64,000 nt of DNA from an uncultured Eubacteriales bacterium (GTDB lineage Bacteria; Bacillota; Clostridia; Christensenellales; CAG-138): positions 10,195 through 74,194 of the forward strand of contig UREK01000010.1 in the NCBI GenBank assembly GCA_900546845.1, written 5' to 3'. The translations under genes and the position numbers were made by a program. Below are positions 48,198 through 56,907 of the stretch, piece after piece (the stretch's first letter is position 1; every line of letters begins with the position of its first letter). The notes under the pieces are model-generated. The model was given only the letters and a program-made list of their open reading frames with translations, had not been told where the DNA came from and did not search any database.

Positions 48198-48226
48198 TCG
48201 CGGCGGGAAGCGATTGCTCCCGCCGC
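48198..48226. repeat. 29-bp hairpin, left copy flanking repeat D
   Basis: Identical to 48431-48459 on the other side of family-1 copy D. The unit is itself a hairpin with CGGCGGGA...TCCCGCCG arms (loop AGCGATTGC). Confidence 0.85.
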
Positions 48227-48233
48227 CGTGCCA

Positions 48234-48427
48234 GCTTGTCGAAAAAGTCTCTCTAGGATTGTCAAGGGCCGCAGCCCTTGACTTTCAATCGCGAGCAGCG
48301 ACCTGTGCGGTGCGAGCGAAAAGCCTTGCGCCGCAAGGCTTTCTTTACACGGAGCGCTGGCCGCGCCATCGGCGCAAGCGCGATGTGCAATCCTCGATCA
48401 AGTGGCATCCGCCACTTGATCGACAGC
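48234..48427 (+). repeat. Family-1 structured repeat, copy D
   Basis: Same orientation as copy A and of the same length. The end hairpin is GATCAAGTGG/CCACTTGATC with a new loop (CATCCG). It is flanked on both sides by a 29-bp identical hairpin. No gene is seen in 48134-48491. Confidence 0.9.
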
Positions 48428-48430
48428 CTA

Positions 48431-48459
48431 TCGCGGCGGGAAGCGATTGCTCCCGCCGC
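48431..48459. repeat. 29-bp hairpin, right copy flanking repeat D
   Basis: Direct copy of 48198-48226. Lying 33 bp after the pyrE stop on the minus strand, it could be the pyr operon end hairpin, though no T tract follows. Confidence 0.85.
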
Positions 48460-48491
48460 GCTTTGTCTATATGCCAAATATTGACGTTTTC

Positions 48492-49178
48492 CTACCGCGC
48501 GACGCAGTATTCCGCCATATATGCCTCCATGCGTGCGCGCATCGCGCTGTCGATGAGGACGCGGCCGTCGATCTCCTTGTTGTAAAGCGTCTCGAGGATG
48601 TCCCGCACCGTTACAAGCGGGAACGTGCGGATGCCAAAGTCCCGCTCGATCTCCTCGATGGCGGTCAGCGCGCCCTGGCCGCGCTCCATGCGGTCCACGG
48701 AGATGATGAGGCCCGGCACTTCCACCTTGGCCGCGGCCTGCAAAACAGGCAGCGTTTCACGCACGGCCGTCCCGGCGGTGATCACGTCCTCAATGATGAG
48801 GAGCTTGTCCCCATCCGCCGGCTTGTAGCCCACCATGGAGCCGCCCTCGCCGTGATCCTTGGCTTCCTTGCGGTTGAAACAGTAATTCACATCCCGGCCC
48901 ATGCGGGCGAGCGCCGCCGCTGTGGAGACAGCGAGGGGGATACCCTTATACGCCGGGCCGAAGAGCGCCGCAACGTCCCCGGGCAGCTCGCCCGACGCCG
49001 TATGCGCCTCGATGCAGGCCGCGTAGAACTCGCCGAGCCGGGCGATCTGCGCGCCGGTCTTATAGTTGCCCGTGTTGATAAAATACGGCGTTTTGCGGCC
49101 GCTCTTGGTGGTGAAATCGCCAAAGGTCAGCACGCCCGCGCGCGCCATGAAGGCGATGAATTCCGCTTTGTAGCTCAT
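48492..49178 (-). CDS. pyrE: Orotate phosphoribosyltransferase
   Basis: A 228-aa type I PRTase with the PRPP-binding loop LLIIEDVITAGTAVRE and the catalytic Lys loop in CFNRKEAKDHGEGG. It joins orotate with PRPP to give OMP for PyrF. It starts at ATG 49178 with AAGGAGGAAA 15 bp after the pyrD stop and is the last gene of the pyrBICFKDE operon. The length is typical. Confidence 0.97.
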   Translation of the reverse strand: MSYKAEFIAFMARAGVLTFGDFTTKSGRKTPYFINTGNYKTGAQIARLGEFYAACIEAHTASGELPGDVAALFGPAYKGIPLAVSTAAALARMGRDVNYCFNRKEAKDHGEGGSMVGYKPADGDKLLIIEDVITAGTAVRETLPVLQAAAKVEVPGLIISVDRMERGQGALTAIEEIERDFGIRTFPLVTVRDILETLYNKEIDGRVLIDSAMRARMEAYMAEYCVAR

Positions 49179-49192
49179 GGGTTTCCTCCTTC

Positions 49193-50104
49193 TTATCCCT
49201 GGAACGCGGCCTTGAGCGCCGCGATGCTTTCATAGCCTTCCCGCCGCAGGAACTCTGCGAGCCCTTCGAGCACATCCACTGGCGCGGTCGGGTTTATGAG
49301 CGCCGCCGTGCCGACCGCCACCGCGTCCGCGCCCGCCAGCAAGAACTCCGCCGCGTCCTCGCCCGTCATGATGCCGCCCAAGCCGAGGATGGGCAGCTTC
49401 ACCGCACGGCGCACCTGATATACCATGCGGACCGCCACCGGCTTGACCGCCGGGCCGGAAAGCCCGCCTGTGCCGTTTGCAAGCAGCGGCCGCTTTGTTT
49501 TTAGGTCGATGCGCATGCCGAGGAGCGTGTTGATGAGCGAGAGCGCGTCCGCACCCGCATCCTCCACCGCCCGGGCGATGGCCGTGATGTCCGTCACGTT
49601 CGGCGTGAGCTTCACCATCACGGGCTTCTTCGCTGCGCGCTTCACGGCCTCCGTCACCCGCGCGGCCATGTGCGGGTCCGTGCCGAAGCCGATGCCCCCC
49701 TCCTTCACGTTCGGGCAGGAGATGTTGAGTTCGTACATCGCAACGTCCGCCTCGTTGAGGCGCTCCGCCACAGCGACGTATTCCTCCACGCTGTGCCCGG
49801 CCAGGTTGGCGATCACCGGCACGCCGCATTGCGCGAGGTACGGCAGCTCGTGCGCGATGTACGCCTCCGCGCCCGGGTTTTGCAAGCCTACGGCATTGAG
49901 CATGCCGCCGTAGGTTTCCGCGATGCGCGGCGTGGGGTTGCCCGCCCAGGGCTTTGCCGCCACGCCCTTGGTGATGACCGCGCCCAGGCGGGAGACGTCA
50001 TAAAATTCGCCGCTTTCCCGCGCGGCGAACGTGCCGCTCGCGGTCATGACCGGGTTCTTGAGCGAAAGCCCAGCAAAGGAAATGCGAAGATCCGGCCCGT
50101 TCAT
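49193..50104 (-). CDS. pyrD: Dihydroorotate dehydrogenase, class 1B catalytic subunit
   Basis: A 303-aa TIM-barrel FMN enzyme with the catalytic Cys in NISCPNVKEGGIGFG and the FMN site at LPILGLGGIMTGEDAAEFLLAGADAVAVGTA. It pairs with PyrK, which links it to NAD. The start is ATG 50104, overlapping the pyrK stop as ATGA; the frame runs on inside pyrK but is not used. It is the sixth gene of the pyrimidine operon. Confidence 0.97.
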   Translation of the reverse strand: MNGPDLRISFAGLSLKNPVMTASGTFAARESGEFYDVSRLGAVITKGVAAKPWAGNPTPRIAETYGGMLNAVGLQNPGAEAYIAHELPYLAQCGVPVIANLAGHSVEEYVAVAERLNEADVAMYELNISCPNVKEGGIGFGTDPHMAARVTEAVKRAAKKPVMVKLTPNVTDITAIARAVEDAGADALSLINTLLGMRIDLKTKRPLLANGTGGLSGPAVKPVAVRMVYQVRRAVKLPILGLGGIMTGEDAAEFLLAGADAVAVGTAALINPTAPVDVLEGLAEFLRREGYESIAALKAAFQG

Positions 50105-50868
50105 TCGAAGATCACCTCGCTCCCGTCGAATACCGGCCCATCCTTGCAGACGCGCTTCTGCACGACCGCACCGTTTTGCTTGAGCTTGCAGACGCAGCCC
50201 ACGCATGCGCCATAGCCGCAGCCCATGCGCTCTTCCAAAGAAACCTGGAGTGGAAGCGCGTGCAAAGCGCAAAACGCCGCAAGCGCCCGCAGCATCGGTT
50301 TCGGGCCGCAGGCGAGCACCGCGGTATCCGGGGGGATCGCCTCCCCTTCCAGCAACCGCACCACGTTCCCGTGGAAGCCCGCGCTGCCGTCCTCCGTGGC
50401 GATCCAAAGCGCGCCGCAGGCCGCCGCGAATTCCTCCCGCAAAAACAGCGCGTCCCGGTACCCCAGCGCGGCCGTTACGGAAAGCCCCTCCGCTTTTGCC
50501 GCATGCGCCGCCTGGAGCAGCGGCGGCACGCCCACGCCGCCGCCTACGAGCAGCACATGCCCGCGCTGCGGCAGGGCATAGCCGTTGCCGAGTGGGCTTG
50601 AAACGCGGAGGGGTTCCCCTGGCCGCAAAGCCGCCATGCGCCGCGTGCCCTCGCCCACGGCGCGGTACACGAGCGTAAGCGCTGCCCCCTCCTCACGGCA
50701 GACGCTGATGGGCCTTGGCAGCAGGTGCGCGCCATCCGCAAGGTATACGTTCACGAACTGCCCCGGCCGCGCGGGTTCCGCCGCATCCGGCAGGCGCAGG
50801 GCTAATTGGTAAATATCCGGCGCGATAGGAGCGTTCCCCTCGATCTGCGCTGTTACGATCCGCTTCAT
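50101..50868 (-). CDS. pyrK: Dihydroorotate dehydrogenase electron-transfer subunit
   Basis: A 255-aa FAD/NAD reductase-fold protein with ARPGQFVNVYL...LLPRPISVC (FAD), VLLVGGGVGVPPLLQAAH (NAD) and a C-terminal [2Fe-2S] cluster site CGYGACVGCVCK...KRVCKDGPVF. It passes electrons from dihydroorotate via PyrD to NAD+. ATG 50868 overlaps the pyrF stop; ATGA joins it to pyrD. The much longer open frame upstream is a shadow of pyrF. Confidence 0.96.
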   Translation of the reverse strand: MKRIVTAQIEGNAPIAPDIYQLALRLPDAAEPARPGQFVNVYLADGAHLLPRPISVCREEGAALTLVYRAVGEGTRRMAALRPGEPLRVSSPLGNGYALPQRGHVLLVGGGVGVPPLLQAAHAAKAEGLSVTAALGYRDALFLREEFAAACGALWIATEDGSAGFHGNVVRLLEGEAIPPDTAVLACGPKPMLRALAAFCALHALPLQVSLEERMGCGYGACVGCVCKLKQNGAVVQKRVCKDGPVFDGSEVIFE

Positions 50869-51770
50869 CCCATGATGTCCTTCTGCATGGCGAGCGCCGC
50901 GTCCCGCGCGGCTTCCGCAAAGTCCCGCTCGCCGTATTTTTCGTTTTTCTTGTAGGCCGCGATGATCCCGCGGGAGGAATTGACGATGCAGCCCCGGCCG
51001 TCCTTGTCGAAGAAGCCACGGATGTCCTCCGCCGTGCCGCCCTGCGCGCCATAGCCCGGCACGAGGAAGAACGTATGCGGCAGCGCCGCGCGCACGCGCG
51101 CGCCTTCCTCCCGGTGCGGCGCGCCGACGACAGCGCAGACCCGGCTGTAGCCCTGCGCCCCCATCGCCTCCCGGCCCCATTCGTCCACGAGCGCCGCCAC
51201 ATGCAGATAAATAGGCTTCCCGTCCACGACGATGTCCTGGAGCTGGCTGCTCGAAGGGTTGCTGGTCTTGACGAGGACGAAAATCCCCTTATCGTTCGCG
51301 TTGCAGGCATCAACAAAGGGCTTTATGCCGTCCACGCCGAGGTATGGGTTCACGGTGACGAAATCCTCATGCCAGAGGTCGAACTTCTCTCCGGCGATCT
51401 CCGTGCCGCCGATGTGGGCGGCATAGGCTGCGGCGGTGGAGCCGATGTCCCCGCGCTTGACGTCCCCGATGACGAGGAAGCCCATCTCCTTGGCGAGCGC
51501 GGCCGTCTTTTCGTAAGCCGCGAGGCCTGCGAGGCCATAGCGCTCGTAGAAGGCGATCTGCGGCTTCACGGCGGGGACGATCCCCCGCACCGCCGTGAGG
51601 ATGGCCCGGTTGAACGCAAGGAACATTTCCGCGACGGCCTCCGGCGTTTTGCCGTATCCTTCAAACTTCTCCGCCCGCAGGTATGCGGGGATCATCTCGA
51701 GCGTAGGGTCGAGCCCCACGACGGTGGGGTTGTTGAGCGCGTCGATGCGCGAAAGCAATGCGTCGATCAT
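50865..51770 (-). CDS. pyrF: Orotidine-5'-phosphate decarboxylase, type 2
   Basis: This 301-aa enzyme is the longer (type 2) OMP decarboxylase: VGLDPTLEMIP opening, VKPQIAFYERYGLAG, the catalytic GDVKRGDIGSTAAAYA (Lys-Asp pair) and LVPGYGAQGGTAED near the end. It makes UMP from OMP. ATG 51770 overlaps the pyrC stop (ATGA). The gene is in a tightly coupled series with 4-bp overlaps on each side. Confidence 0.97.
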   Translation of the reverse strand: MIDALLSRIDALNNPTVVGLDPTLEMIPAYLRAEKFEGYGKTPEAVAEMFLAFNRAILTAVRGIVPAVKPQIAFYERYGLAGLAAYEKTAALAKEMGFLVIGDVKRGDIGSTAAAYAAHIGGTEIAGEKFDLWHEDFVTVNPYLGVDGIKPFVDACNANDKGIFVLVKTSNPSSSQLQDIVVDGKPIYLHVAALVDEWGREAMGAQGYSRVCAVVGAPHREEGARVRAALPHTFFLVPGYGAQGGTAEDIRGFFDKDGRGCIVNSSRGIIAAYKKNEKYGERDFAEAARDAALAMQKDIMG

Positions 51771-53020
51771 GCGTATTCCTCTCCTGATTCCATGTTCCGG
51801 TAAACGATCTGCCCGCCCGCAACGGTCAGAAGCGTTTTCCCGTAGACTTCCATGCCCGCGAAGGGCGTGCTGCGCCCCTTGGAGCGGAACGCCGCCGGGT
51901 CGATCCGGTAAGGGCGCTCCACATCGAACACGGCCACATCCGCATGCGCGCCCACCGCGAGCGTCCCCCGGCGCACGTCGCCGAGGATCGCCGCCGGGTT
52001 CGCGCTCATGAGCGCGACGAGGCGGGAGAGCGGGATGTGCCCCGCCCGTACCAGGCCAGTATAGCTTACGGGGAACGCGGTTTCAACGCCGATCACGCCG
52101 TTGAGGGCCGTTTCATAGCCCCCCTCCTTCTCCGCTGCGCTGTGGGGCGCGTGGTCGGTGGCGATCGCGTCGAGCGTGCCGTCCTGAAGCGCTTCGATCA
52201 CGGCGAGCACATCCTCCGCCGTGCGCAGTGGCGGGTTCATCTTGAAGTTGCCGTCCGCAGCGCGGGTTTTGTCAAAGGTAAAATAGTGCGGCGCGGTCTC
52301 CGCCGTGACGGCATAGCCCGCCGCCTTCGCGGCGCGGATGAAGTCAAGGCTCAGCTTTGCGCTGATGTGGCAAAGGTGCAGCGCGGCCCCGCTTTCCCGC
52401 GCAAGGATGAGATCCCGCGCGGCCATGCATGCCTCGCCCGCCGCCGTGCCGGGAAGCGCGTCGTCCTCCGTATGGTCGAAGATGGTAAGCCCCGCTTCCG
52501 CCGCCGCGCGCATGGTTTGAAGCATCACGGAAGCATCCGCTACGGAACGGCCGTCCTCGCTCAGCGCGCAGGCCCCCGCCGCCTTGAGCGCCGCCGCGTC
52601 AACCGGCGTCTTCCCCTGCTGCCCCATGGTGACTGCGCCGATGGGCAGGGCGTTGATCCCCGCCGCGCGGGCGCGCAGCGCCGCGACAGCCTCCGCCGTA
52701 TCCGTTACGGGCCTGGTGTTGGGCATCATGCAGACGGTCGTAAACCCGCCCGCCGCCGCAGCTGCGCAGCCGCTCTCCAGATCCTCCTTGTAGGTGAAGC
52801 CAGGGTCGCGGAAATGCACGTGCAGGTCGATGAGCCCGGGCAGCACGAGCGCGCCCGGGACCTCGATGCGCTCCGCCTCCGCGGGGAGCTCGCCCGCCGA
52901 TACGCCTTGTGCGCGGATGGCTGAGACGCAGCCTCCGCTCAGGTACAGCTCGCCCACCGCGTCAAGGCCGAGTGTGGGGTCGACGATGCGGCCACGCGCA
53001 ATGCAAATCGGCTTACTCAT
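51767..53020 (-). CDS. pyrC: Dihydroorotase, type I
   Basis: A 417-aa amidohydrolase with zinc ligands in LIDLHVHFRDPGFTYKEDLESG, further His residues in TIFDHTED and LHLCHISAKL, and the catalytic Asp in ATDHAPHSAAEKEGGYE. It cyclises carbamoyl aspartate to dihydroorotate. ATG 53020 overlaps the pyrI stop region by 8 bp. The length and motifs are those of active bacterial type I enzymes. Confidence 0.97.
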   Translation of the reverse strand: MSKPICIARGRIVDPTLGLDAVGELYLSGGCVSAIRAQGVSAGELPAEAERIEVPGALVLPGLIDLHVHFRDPGFTYKEDLESGCAAAAAGGFTTVCMMPNTRPVTDTAEAVAALRARAAGINALPIGAVTMGQQGKTPVDAAALKAAGACALSEDGRSVADASVMLQTMRAAAEAGLTIFDHTEDDALPGTAAGEACMAARDLILARESGAALHLCHISAKLSLDFIRAAKAAGYAVTAETAPHYFTFDKTRAADGNFKMNPPLRTAEDVLAVIEALQDGTLDAIATDHAPHSAAEKEGGYETALNGVIGVETAFPVSYTGLVRAGHIPLSRLVALMSANPAAILGDVRRGTLAVGAHADVAVFDVERPYRIDPAAFRSKGRSTPFAGMEVYGKTLLTVAGGQIVYRNMESGEEYA

Positions 53021-53441
53021 TTTTCATGCTGACGATCTCGTCGCAGTATTCGCAGCGGTACTCGCGCGTTTGCGCGTCGAGCAGGTGGAAGATATGCGGC
53101 GCGTTGCGCTCTACGCTCGTCACGCAGCGGGGGTTCTTGCAGCGGATGACGTTTGTGACCGTCTTGGGGAGCTCCAGGTTGATCTTCTTGACAATCTGGC
53201 CGTTTTCGATGATGTTCACCGTGGCGTTCGGGTCGAGGAGGCCCAACACGGTGAGATCCACGTCCGTCACGTTCTCGATCTTGATGAGATCCTTGCGGCC
53301 ATGCTTCTTGCTCGTGGCGTTCATGATAAAGGCCACGGTGTTTTTCTTGGTGTCGATCTTGAGGTAGTCGAGGATGCGGTTGCCGGTGCCCGCCGTGATG
53401 TGGTCGATCACGATGCCGCGTTCAATGCTGTTGACGATCAT
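53013..53441 (-). CDS. pyrI: Aspartate carbamoyltransferase regulatory subunit
   Basis: A 142-aa regulatory chain: an N-terminal nucleotide-binding domain (IERGIVIDHITAGTGNRILDYLKI) and a C-terminal zinc site with CKNPRCVTSVER and REYRCEYCDEI. It gives the PyrB trimer allosteric control by nucleotides. ATG 53441 has AAAGGGAGGAA. It lies 26 bp after pyrB. Confidence 0.96.
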   Translation of the reverse strand: MIVNSIERGIVIDHITAGTGNRILDYLKIDTKKNTVAFIMNATSKKHGRKDLIKIENVTDVDLTVLGLLDPNATVNIIENGQIVKKINLELPKTVTNVIRCKNPRCVTSVERNAPHIFHLLDAQTREYRCEYCDEIVSMKNE

Positions 53442-53467
53442 TGCTGTTTCCTCCCTTTCTTACTGTC

Positions 53468-54397
53468 TTACTGTACTTCAATGCCGAGCAGCTTCATGAT
53501 GAGCGCCATGCGCACGAACATGCCGTTCCTGGCCTGCTCGAAATAGAGAGCGCGCGGGTCGCTGTCCACCTCGACCGCGATCTCGTTGACGCGCGGCAGC
53601 GGGTGGAGCACCATCATGTTTGCGTTTGCAAGCTGCATCTTCTCCGCGTCGAGGATGTAGCGGTCCTTCAGGCGGATGTAATCGTCCTCGTTGAAGAAGC
53701 GCTCGCGCTGCACGCGGGTCATGTAGAGCACGTCGAGCTCCGGCAGCACGTCCTGCATCTTTTTCACCTCGCGGAAGGGGATGTTGTTCGCCTCCAGCAC
53801 GCCGCGGCGCACATAATCCGGGATGCGCAGCTCCTCCGGCGAGATGAGGACGAATTTGATCCCCGCATAGCGCGAAAGCGCCTTGATGAGCGAATGCACC
53901 GTGCGGCCGAACTTGAGGTCGCCGCAGAGGCCGACGGTCAGGTTTTCAAAGCCGCCCTTGCGCCGCCTTATCGTAAGAAGGTCTGTGAGCGTCTGCGTCG
54001 GATGCTGGTGGCCGCCGTCGCCCGCGTTGATGACGGGCATGTCCGTGCTGTTGGCGGCGACGCGGGGCGCGCCCTCCTTCGGGTGGCGCATGACGGCGAT
54101 GTCCGCATAGCAGGCGATGGTGCGGATGGTGTCCGCGATGCTCTCACCCTTGGCGACGGAGCTGGAGTTCGGCTCCGAGAAGCCGATCACCTGGCCGCCC
54201 AGGCGCAGCATCGCCGCCTCAAAGCTAAAGCGCGTGCGGGTGCTCGGTTCGTAGAACAGCGTTGCGAGCAGCTTGCCGTCGCAGGCATGGGCAAAACGCG
54301 GCGGGTCCGCGATGATCTCGTCCGCCAGGTCGAAGATCTCCTCCAGTTCGGCGGTGGTCATGTCCATAGGTTCGAGGATGCTTTTCCCTTTCAGCAT
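53468..54397 (-). CDS. pyrB: Aspartate carbamoyltransferase catalytic subunit
   Basis: A 309-aa enzyme with carbamoyl phosphate motif YEPSTRTRFSFEAAMLRLGG, the aspartate-binding region PLPRVNEIAVEVDSDPRALYFEQARNGMFVR and SVAKGESIADTIRT. It starts pyrimidine synthesis from carbamoyl phosphate and aspartate. ATG 54397 follows AAAGGAGAT; the longer frame reads back into the attenuator. It is the first structural gene after a leader peptide and terminator. Confidence 0.97.
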   Translation of the reverse strand: MLKGKSILEPMDMTTAELEEIFDLADEIIADPPRFAHACDGKLLATLFYEPSTRTRFSFEAAMLRLGGQVIGFSEPNSSSVAKGESIADTIRTIACYADIAVMRHPKEGAPRVAANSTDMPVINAGDGGHQHPTQTLTDLLTIRRRKGGFENLTVGLCGDLKFGRTVHSLIKALSRYAGIKFVLISPEELRIPDYVRRGVLEANNIPFREVKKMQDVLPELDVLYMTRVQRERFFNEDDYIRLKDRYILDAEKMQLANANMMVLHPLPRVNEIAVEVDSDPRALYFEQARNGMFVRMALIMKLLGIEVQ

Positions 54398-54435
54398 GTG
54401 GATCTCCTTTCTAAATGCAGGGCAGAATTTACGCA

Positions 54436-54473
54436 AAAAAAATCTTCCCTCAAATCAAAGGGAAGATTTTGCA
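54436..54473 (-). terminator. pyr operon attenuator
   Basis: Minus strand AAAATCTTCCCT-TTGATTTG-AGGGAAGATTTTTTTTGC: a 12-bp stem and eight T's, 40 bp before the pyrB start. The leader peptide's stop codon lies in its loop. Confidence 0.92.
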
Positions 54474-54556
54474 ACAAACGGGAAAGGATGGGAAAGGCGG
54501 GACAGGCCGCCCGGAAAGCAATCGCGCCGCGCCATGGTTTCGATCCGCCGCCGCAT
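54455..54556 (-). CDS. pyrB leader peptide (33 aa)
   Basis: Starts at ATG 54556 with AAAAAAGGAGGGG at ideal spacing and ends at TGA 54455-54457, inside the loop of the attenuator. The peptide is MRRRIETMARRDCFPGGLSR followed by LSHPFPFVAKSSL; its second half is encoded by pyrimidine-rich codons. The stop in the terminator loop is the layout of the E. coli pyrBI leader. There, fast translation close behind polymerase paused at low UTP prevents the terminator. No Pyr-specific RNA-binding protein gene is seen nearby. Confidence 0.72.
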   Translation of the reverse strand: MRRRIETMARRDCFPGGLSRLSHPFPFVAKSSL

Positions 54557-54592
54557 GCCGTTCCCCTCCTTTTTTAACCTTAAATCTTCGGT

Positions 54593-54621
54593 ATGGTATC
54601 ACATCCGAAGCGCTGTGTCAA
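54593..54621 (-). promoter_or_regulatory. pyr operon promoter
   Basis: Minus strand TTGACA (54616-54621), 17-bp spacer, TACCAT (54593-54598), about 37 bp before the leader-peptide start. Confidence 0.8.
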
Positions 54622-54651
54622 GTAGGACAAAAAGGAAAGCATGCGCCGTTT

Positions 54652-56712
54652 TCAGCCGCCGAACTCCGGCGCAAGGAACGCCTCCAAAATGCGCTTCACG
54701 TCAATCTCGCGCAGGAGCGCTTCCATGCCCTCCAGCGTAAAAGAGGCCATCTCCCTGCTATATAAATCTGCACTGCCCTTGCCCTCCACGGCATAGGAAG
54801 CCAGGAACACGCCGGTGCTGCCGTCCTCCGCCTCGCCGATCGGCATCAGGAAAATGCCTTCAAACGCGCTTTCCCCAAAAAGCTCCGCCGCACCCAGCGT
54901 CGCGCCCGCCTGCCTGGCCGCGCTTTCACCCATGGATACCGTCACGACACAGGACGCTCCGTCCCCGGCGGCATAGATCAGTTCAGCCACCATACTTTGG
55001 GACAGCGAACCCCCGAGCGCCTCGTCCAACGCGGAAAGGGTATACTTTTCACCCTCCGCGAACGTGTCGATCGGGAGGTTCTTTTGCGTGCTGAGATCCA
55101 CCAGCGTTCCCTGCGCCGCGTCGCGCAACAGCCTGAATTTACCCTCCTTCAGCCACGTTCCTTCCATGAGTTCCACAGCGTTGAGCGCATAAGCGCCCGT
55201 CTCCATTTCCGCAAGGCCGGGGAACAGCCGCAGGAGCTTTTCCGGCGTTTCAAACGTATCGCCCAGGTAGAAGCACAGCTTCCGCCCGTCATCCTCCAGC
55301 ACACAGTATGCCTCGTTCCAGGCAAGGCCGTGCTCCGCGGCAAGCTGGGCGCGCCGGTCTTCCTGCGCGGCGGCCGCCGCGGCTTCTCCCGCTTCATCCC
55401 GCTGATGTTCCAAGAGCGGCTCCGCATGCGCCGCGGCAAGATAGTCCGCCACGAGCTGCGCCGCGCCCTCGATGCGCGCATAATCCAAATGCGCAGGCAC
55501 ATCCTCCGCCGTGTGTACCTTATCGCCCTCATACACCGTGTCCGAAAGCGTCACGGCAAGCCTACTCCCGGCGCGCTGGAGAACCACTCCGTCGCCCGAA
55601 TAGGTTTCCTGCCGGAGCTGCGCGCCCCCGGCGGCGCCCGCCTCCACAAGCGCCTGTGCGAGCGGGTTCACGCCATCGAATTCTTCCGTGTAAACGTCGA
55701 TGAAATCCCGGCCCGCGTGGCCGATGCAGTCAATGTTGATGATGTTCACGCACGCATAGCGCTCCTCCAGCAGTGCGGCAAATGCACGCGCGCCGTCCTT
55801 ATCGTTTTCCTCCCCGTCCGTAGCAAGGAACACCACGTCCCGCGCCGGGGAAACGCCCCGCGCCGCGAACAGCGCGAGCGCGCGCAGCATCGCCGCTGTG
55901 CCGGAAGCGTTGTCATACGCCGAAGGGTAAAGCACGTCCCCATAAATGCCGCTGCCATCGTAATGGGCCAGCACCAGCAGCGCTTCCTCCCTGTTTTTGC
56001 CCGGGAAGCAGCCCGCCACGTTGCGGCCAACGCCTTGCGCCCGCGCCGCCGCCTTCATGCGCACGCGCAGCTGCGCGCCCTCCGCGCGGACGGCCTCGCG
56101 CATCTGCGCGCTGATGACGGAAATCACCACGCCGCACGGCTGCCCGATCGTGCTGTTCCCGCTCTTCGTATCCTTCCCGGCTGCGTCCACAATCGCAACG
56201 CTTTCCCTGTTTTCCTTCGCATATTCGAGCGCCGCGCCGAAATTTACGGTTAAAAAAAGCGCCTTTCCGGCTTCACACTCGGTTTTTTTGCCGCTGACCG
56301 GGATCTGAACGTCAACATCCTGGAACGGGTGGGTATAAATATAATCTATGCCGGCCGTGAAGCTGATCTCCGTGCCATCCGCCGCGATCACAGCCACTTC
56401 CGGCTCCGCCGCCGAAGGCTCCGCGGTCTGGTCCATATATTCGATCAAAAAAGAATCGCCTTCAAACGGCACGAGCCCTGCCGCCTCAAACGCGCCCGCG
56501 ATGTATTCCGCCGCGCGCAGGCCGCCCCGGCTGCCCACCGTGCGCCCCTCCATTTCCCGGGAGCACAGCGCTAGGACGATCTCCTCCGCGCTGCCGAAGC
56601 CCCATTGCGGTGTAGGCGTTTCCACGGCCGCAGGCGCGGAGCAGGCGGACGCAAGCAGGAAACAGGCCAACAGGCATATTCCAGCGCAGCATCTTAAATA
56701 ATTTTTCTTCAT
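54652..56712 (-). CDS. M28-type zinc peptidase lipoprotein
   Basis: A 686-aa lipoprotein (signal ending LLASACS, lipid Cys near 24). Residues ~40-430 form an M28 aminopeptidase-type domain with zinc ligands in VLAHYDGSG (His), YPSAYDNASG (Asp), TDGEENDKDGA (Glu pair) and NIDCIGHAG (Asp), and a PA-like insertion (about 110-230). A second region (about 440-686) is a duplicated alpha/beta segment I do not recognise. It may trim peptides at the cell surface. ATG 56712 has GGAGG in GAACTGGAGGACGCT. No partner gene is evident; it is divergent from nothing and upstream of the pyr promoter. Confidence 0.85.
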   Translation of the reverse strand: MKKNYLRCCAGICLLACFLLASACSAPAAVETPTPQWGFGSAEEIVLALCSREMEGRTVGSRGGLRAAEYIAGAFEAAGLVPFEGDSFLIEYMDQTAEPSAAEPEVAVIAADGTEISFTAGIDYIYTHPFQDVDVQIPVSGKKTECEAGKALFLTVNFGAALEYAKENRESVAIVDAAGKDTKSGNSTIGQPCGVVISVISAQMREAVRAEGAQLRVRMKAAARAQGVGRNVAGCFPGKNREEALLVLAHYDGSGIYGDVLYPSAYDNASGTAAMLRALALFAARGVSPARDVVFLATDGEENDKDGARAFAALLEERYACVNIINIDCIGHAGRDFIDVYTEEFDGVNPLAQALVEAGAAGGAQLRQETYSGDGVVLQRAGSRLAVTLSDTVYEGDKVHTAEDVPAHLDYARIEGAAQLVADYLAAAHAEPLLEHQRDEAGEAAAAAAQEDRRAQLAAEHGLAWNEAYCVLEDDGRKLCFYLGDTFETPEKLLRLFPGLAEMETGAYALNAVELMEGTWLKEGKFRLLRDAAQGTLVDLSTQKNLPIDTFAEGEKYTLSALDEALGGSLSQSMVAELIYAAGDGASCVVTVSMGESAARQAGATLGAAELFGESAFEGIFLMPIGEAEDGSTGVFLASYAVEGKGSADLYSREMASFTLEGMEALLREIDVKRILEAFLAPEFGG

Positions 56713-56854
56713 AGCGTCCTCCAGTTCGATCGCGTTTTTCGTTGTCTCGTTTCCCTTTGTTCTTTTCTTCTGCTAAGTTCTGAGTAAGAATACGGTTTTT
56801 CTGTTCTAAGTTTGTTTGTACTTAATATTACCAGTTTTTGTCCGGCGTTACAAG

Positions 56855-56893
56855 CAAAAATAAAGCGCCGCGCCCGATTTTCGGACGCGGCGC
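56855..56893 (-). terminator. Terminator of the Bce-like module
   Basis: Minus strand GCGCCGCGTCCG-AAAAT-CGGGCGCGGCGC then TTTATTTTTGC (one G-T pair in the stem), right after the permease stop. Confidence 0.88.
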
Positions 56894-56907
56894 CGCTTCG
56901 CTCCAAA

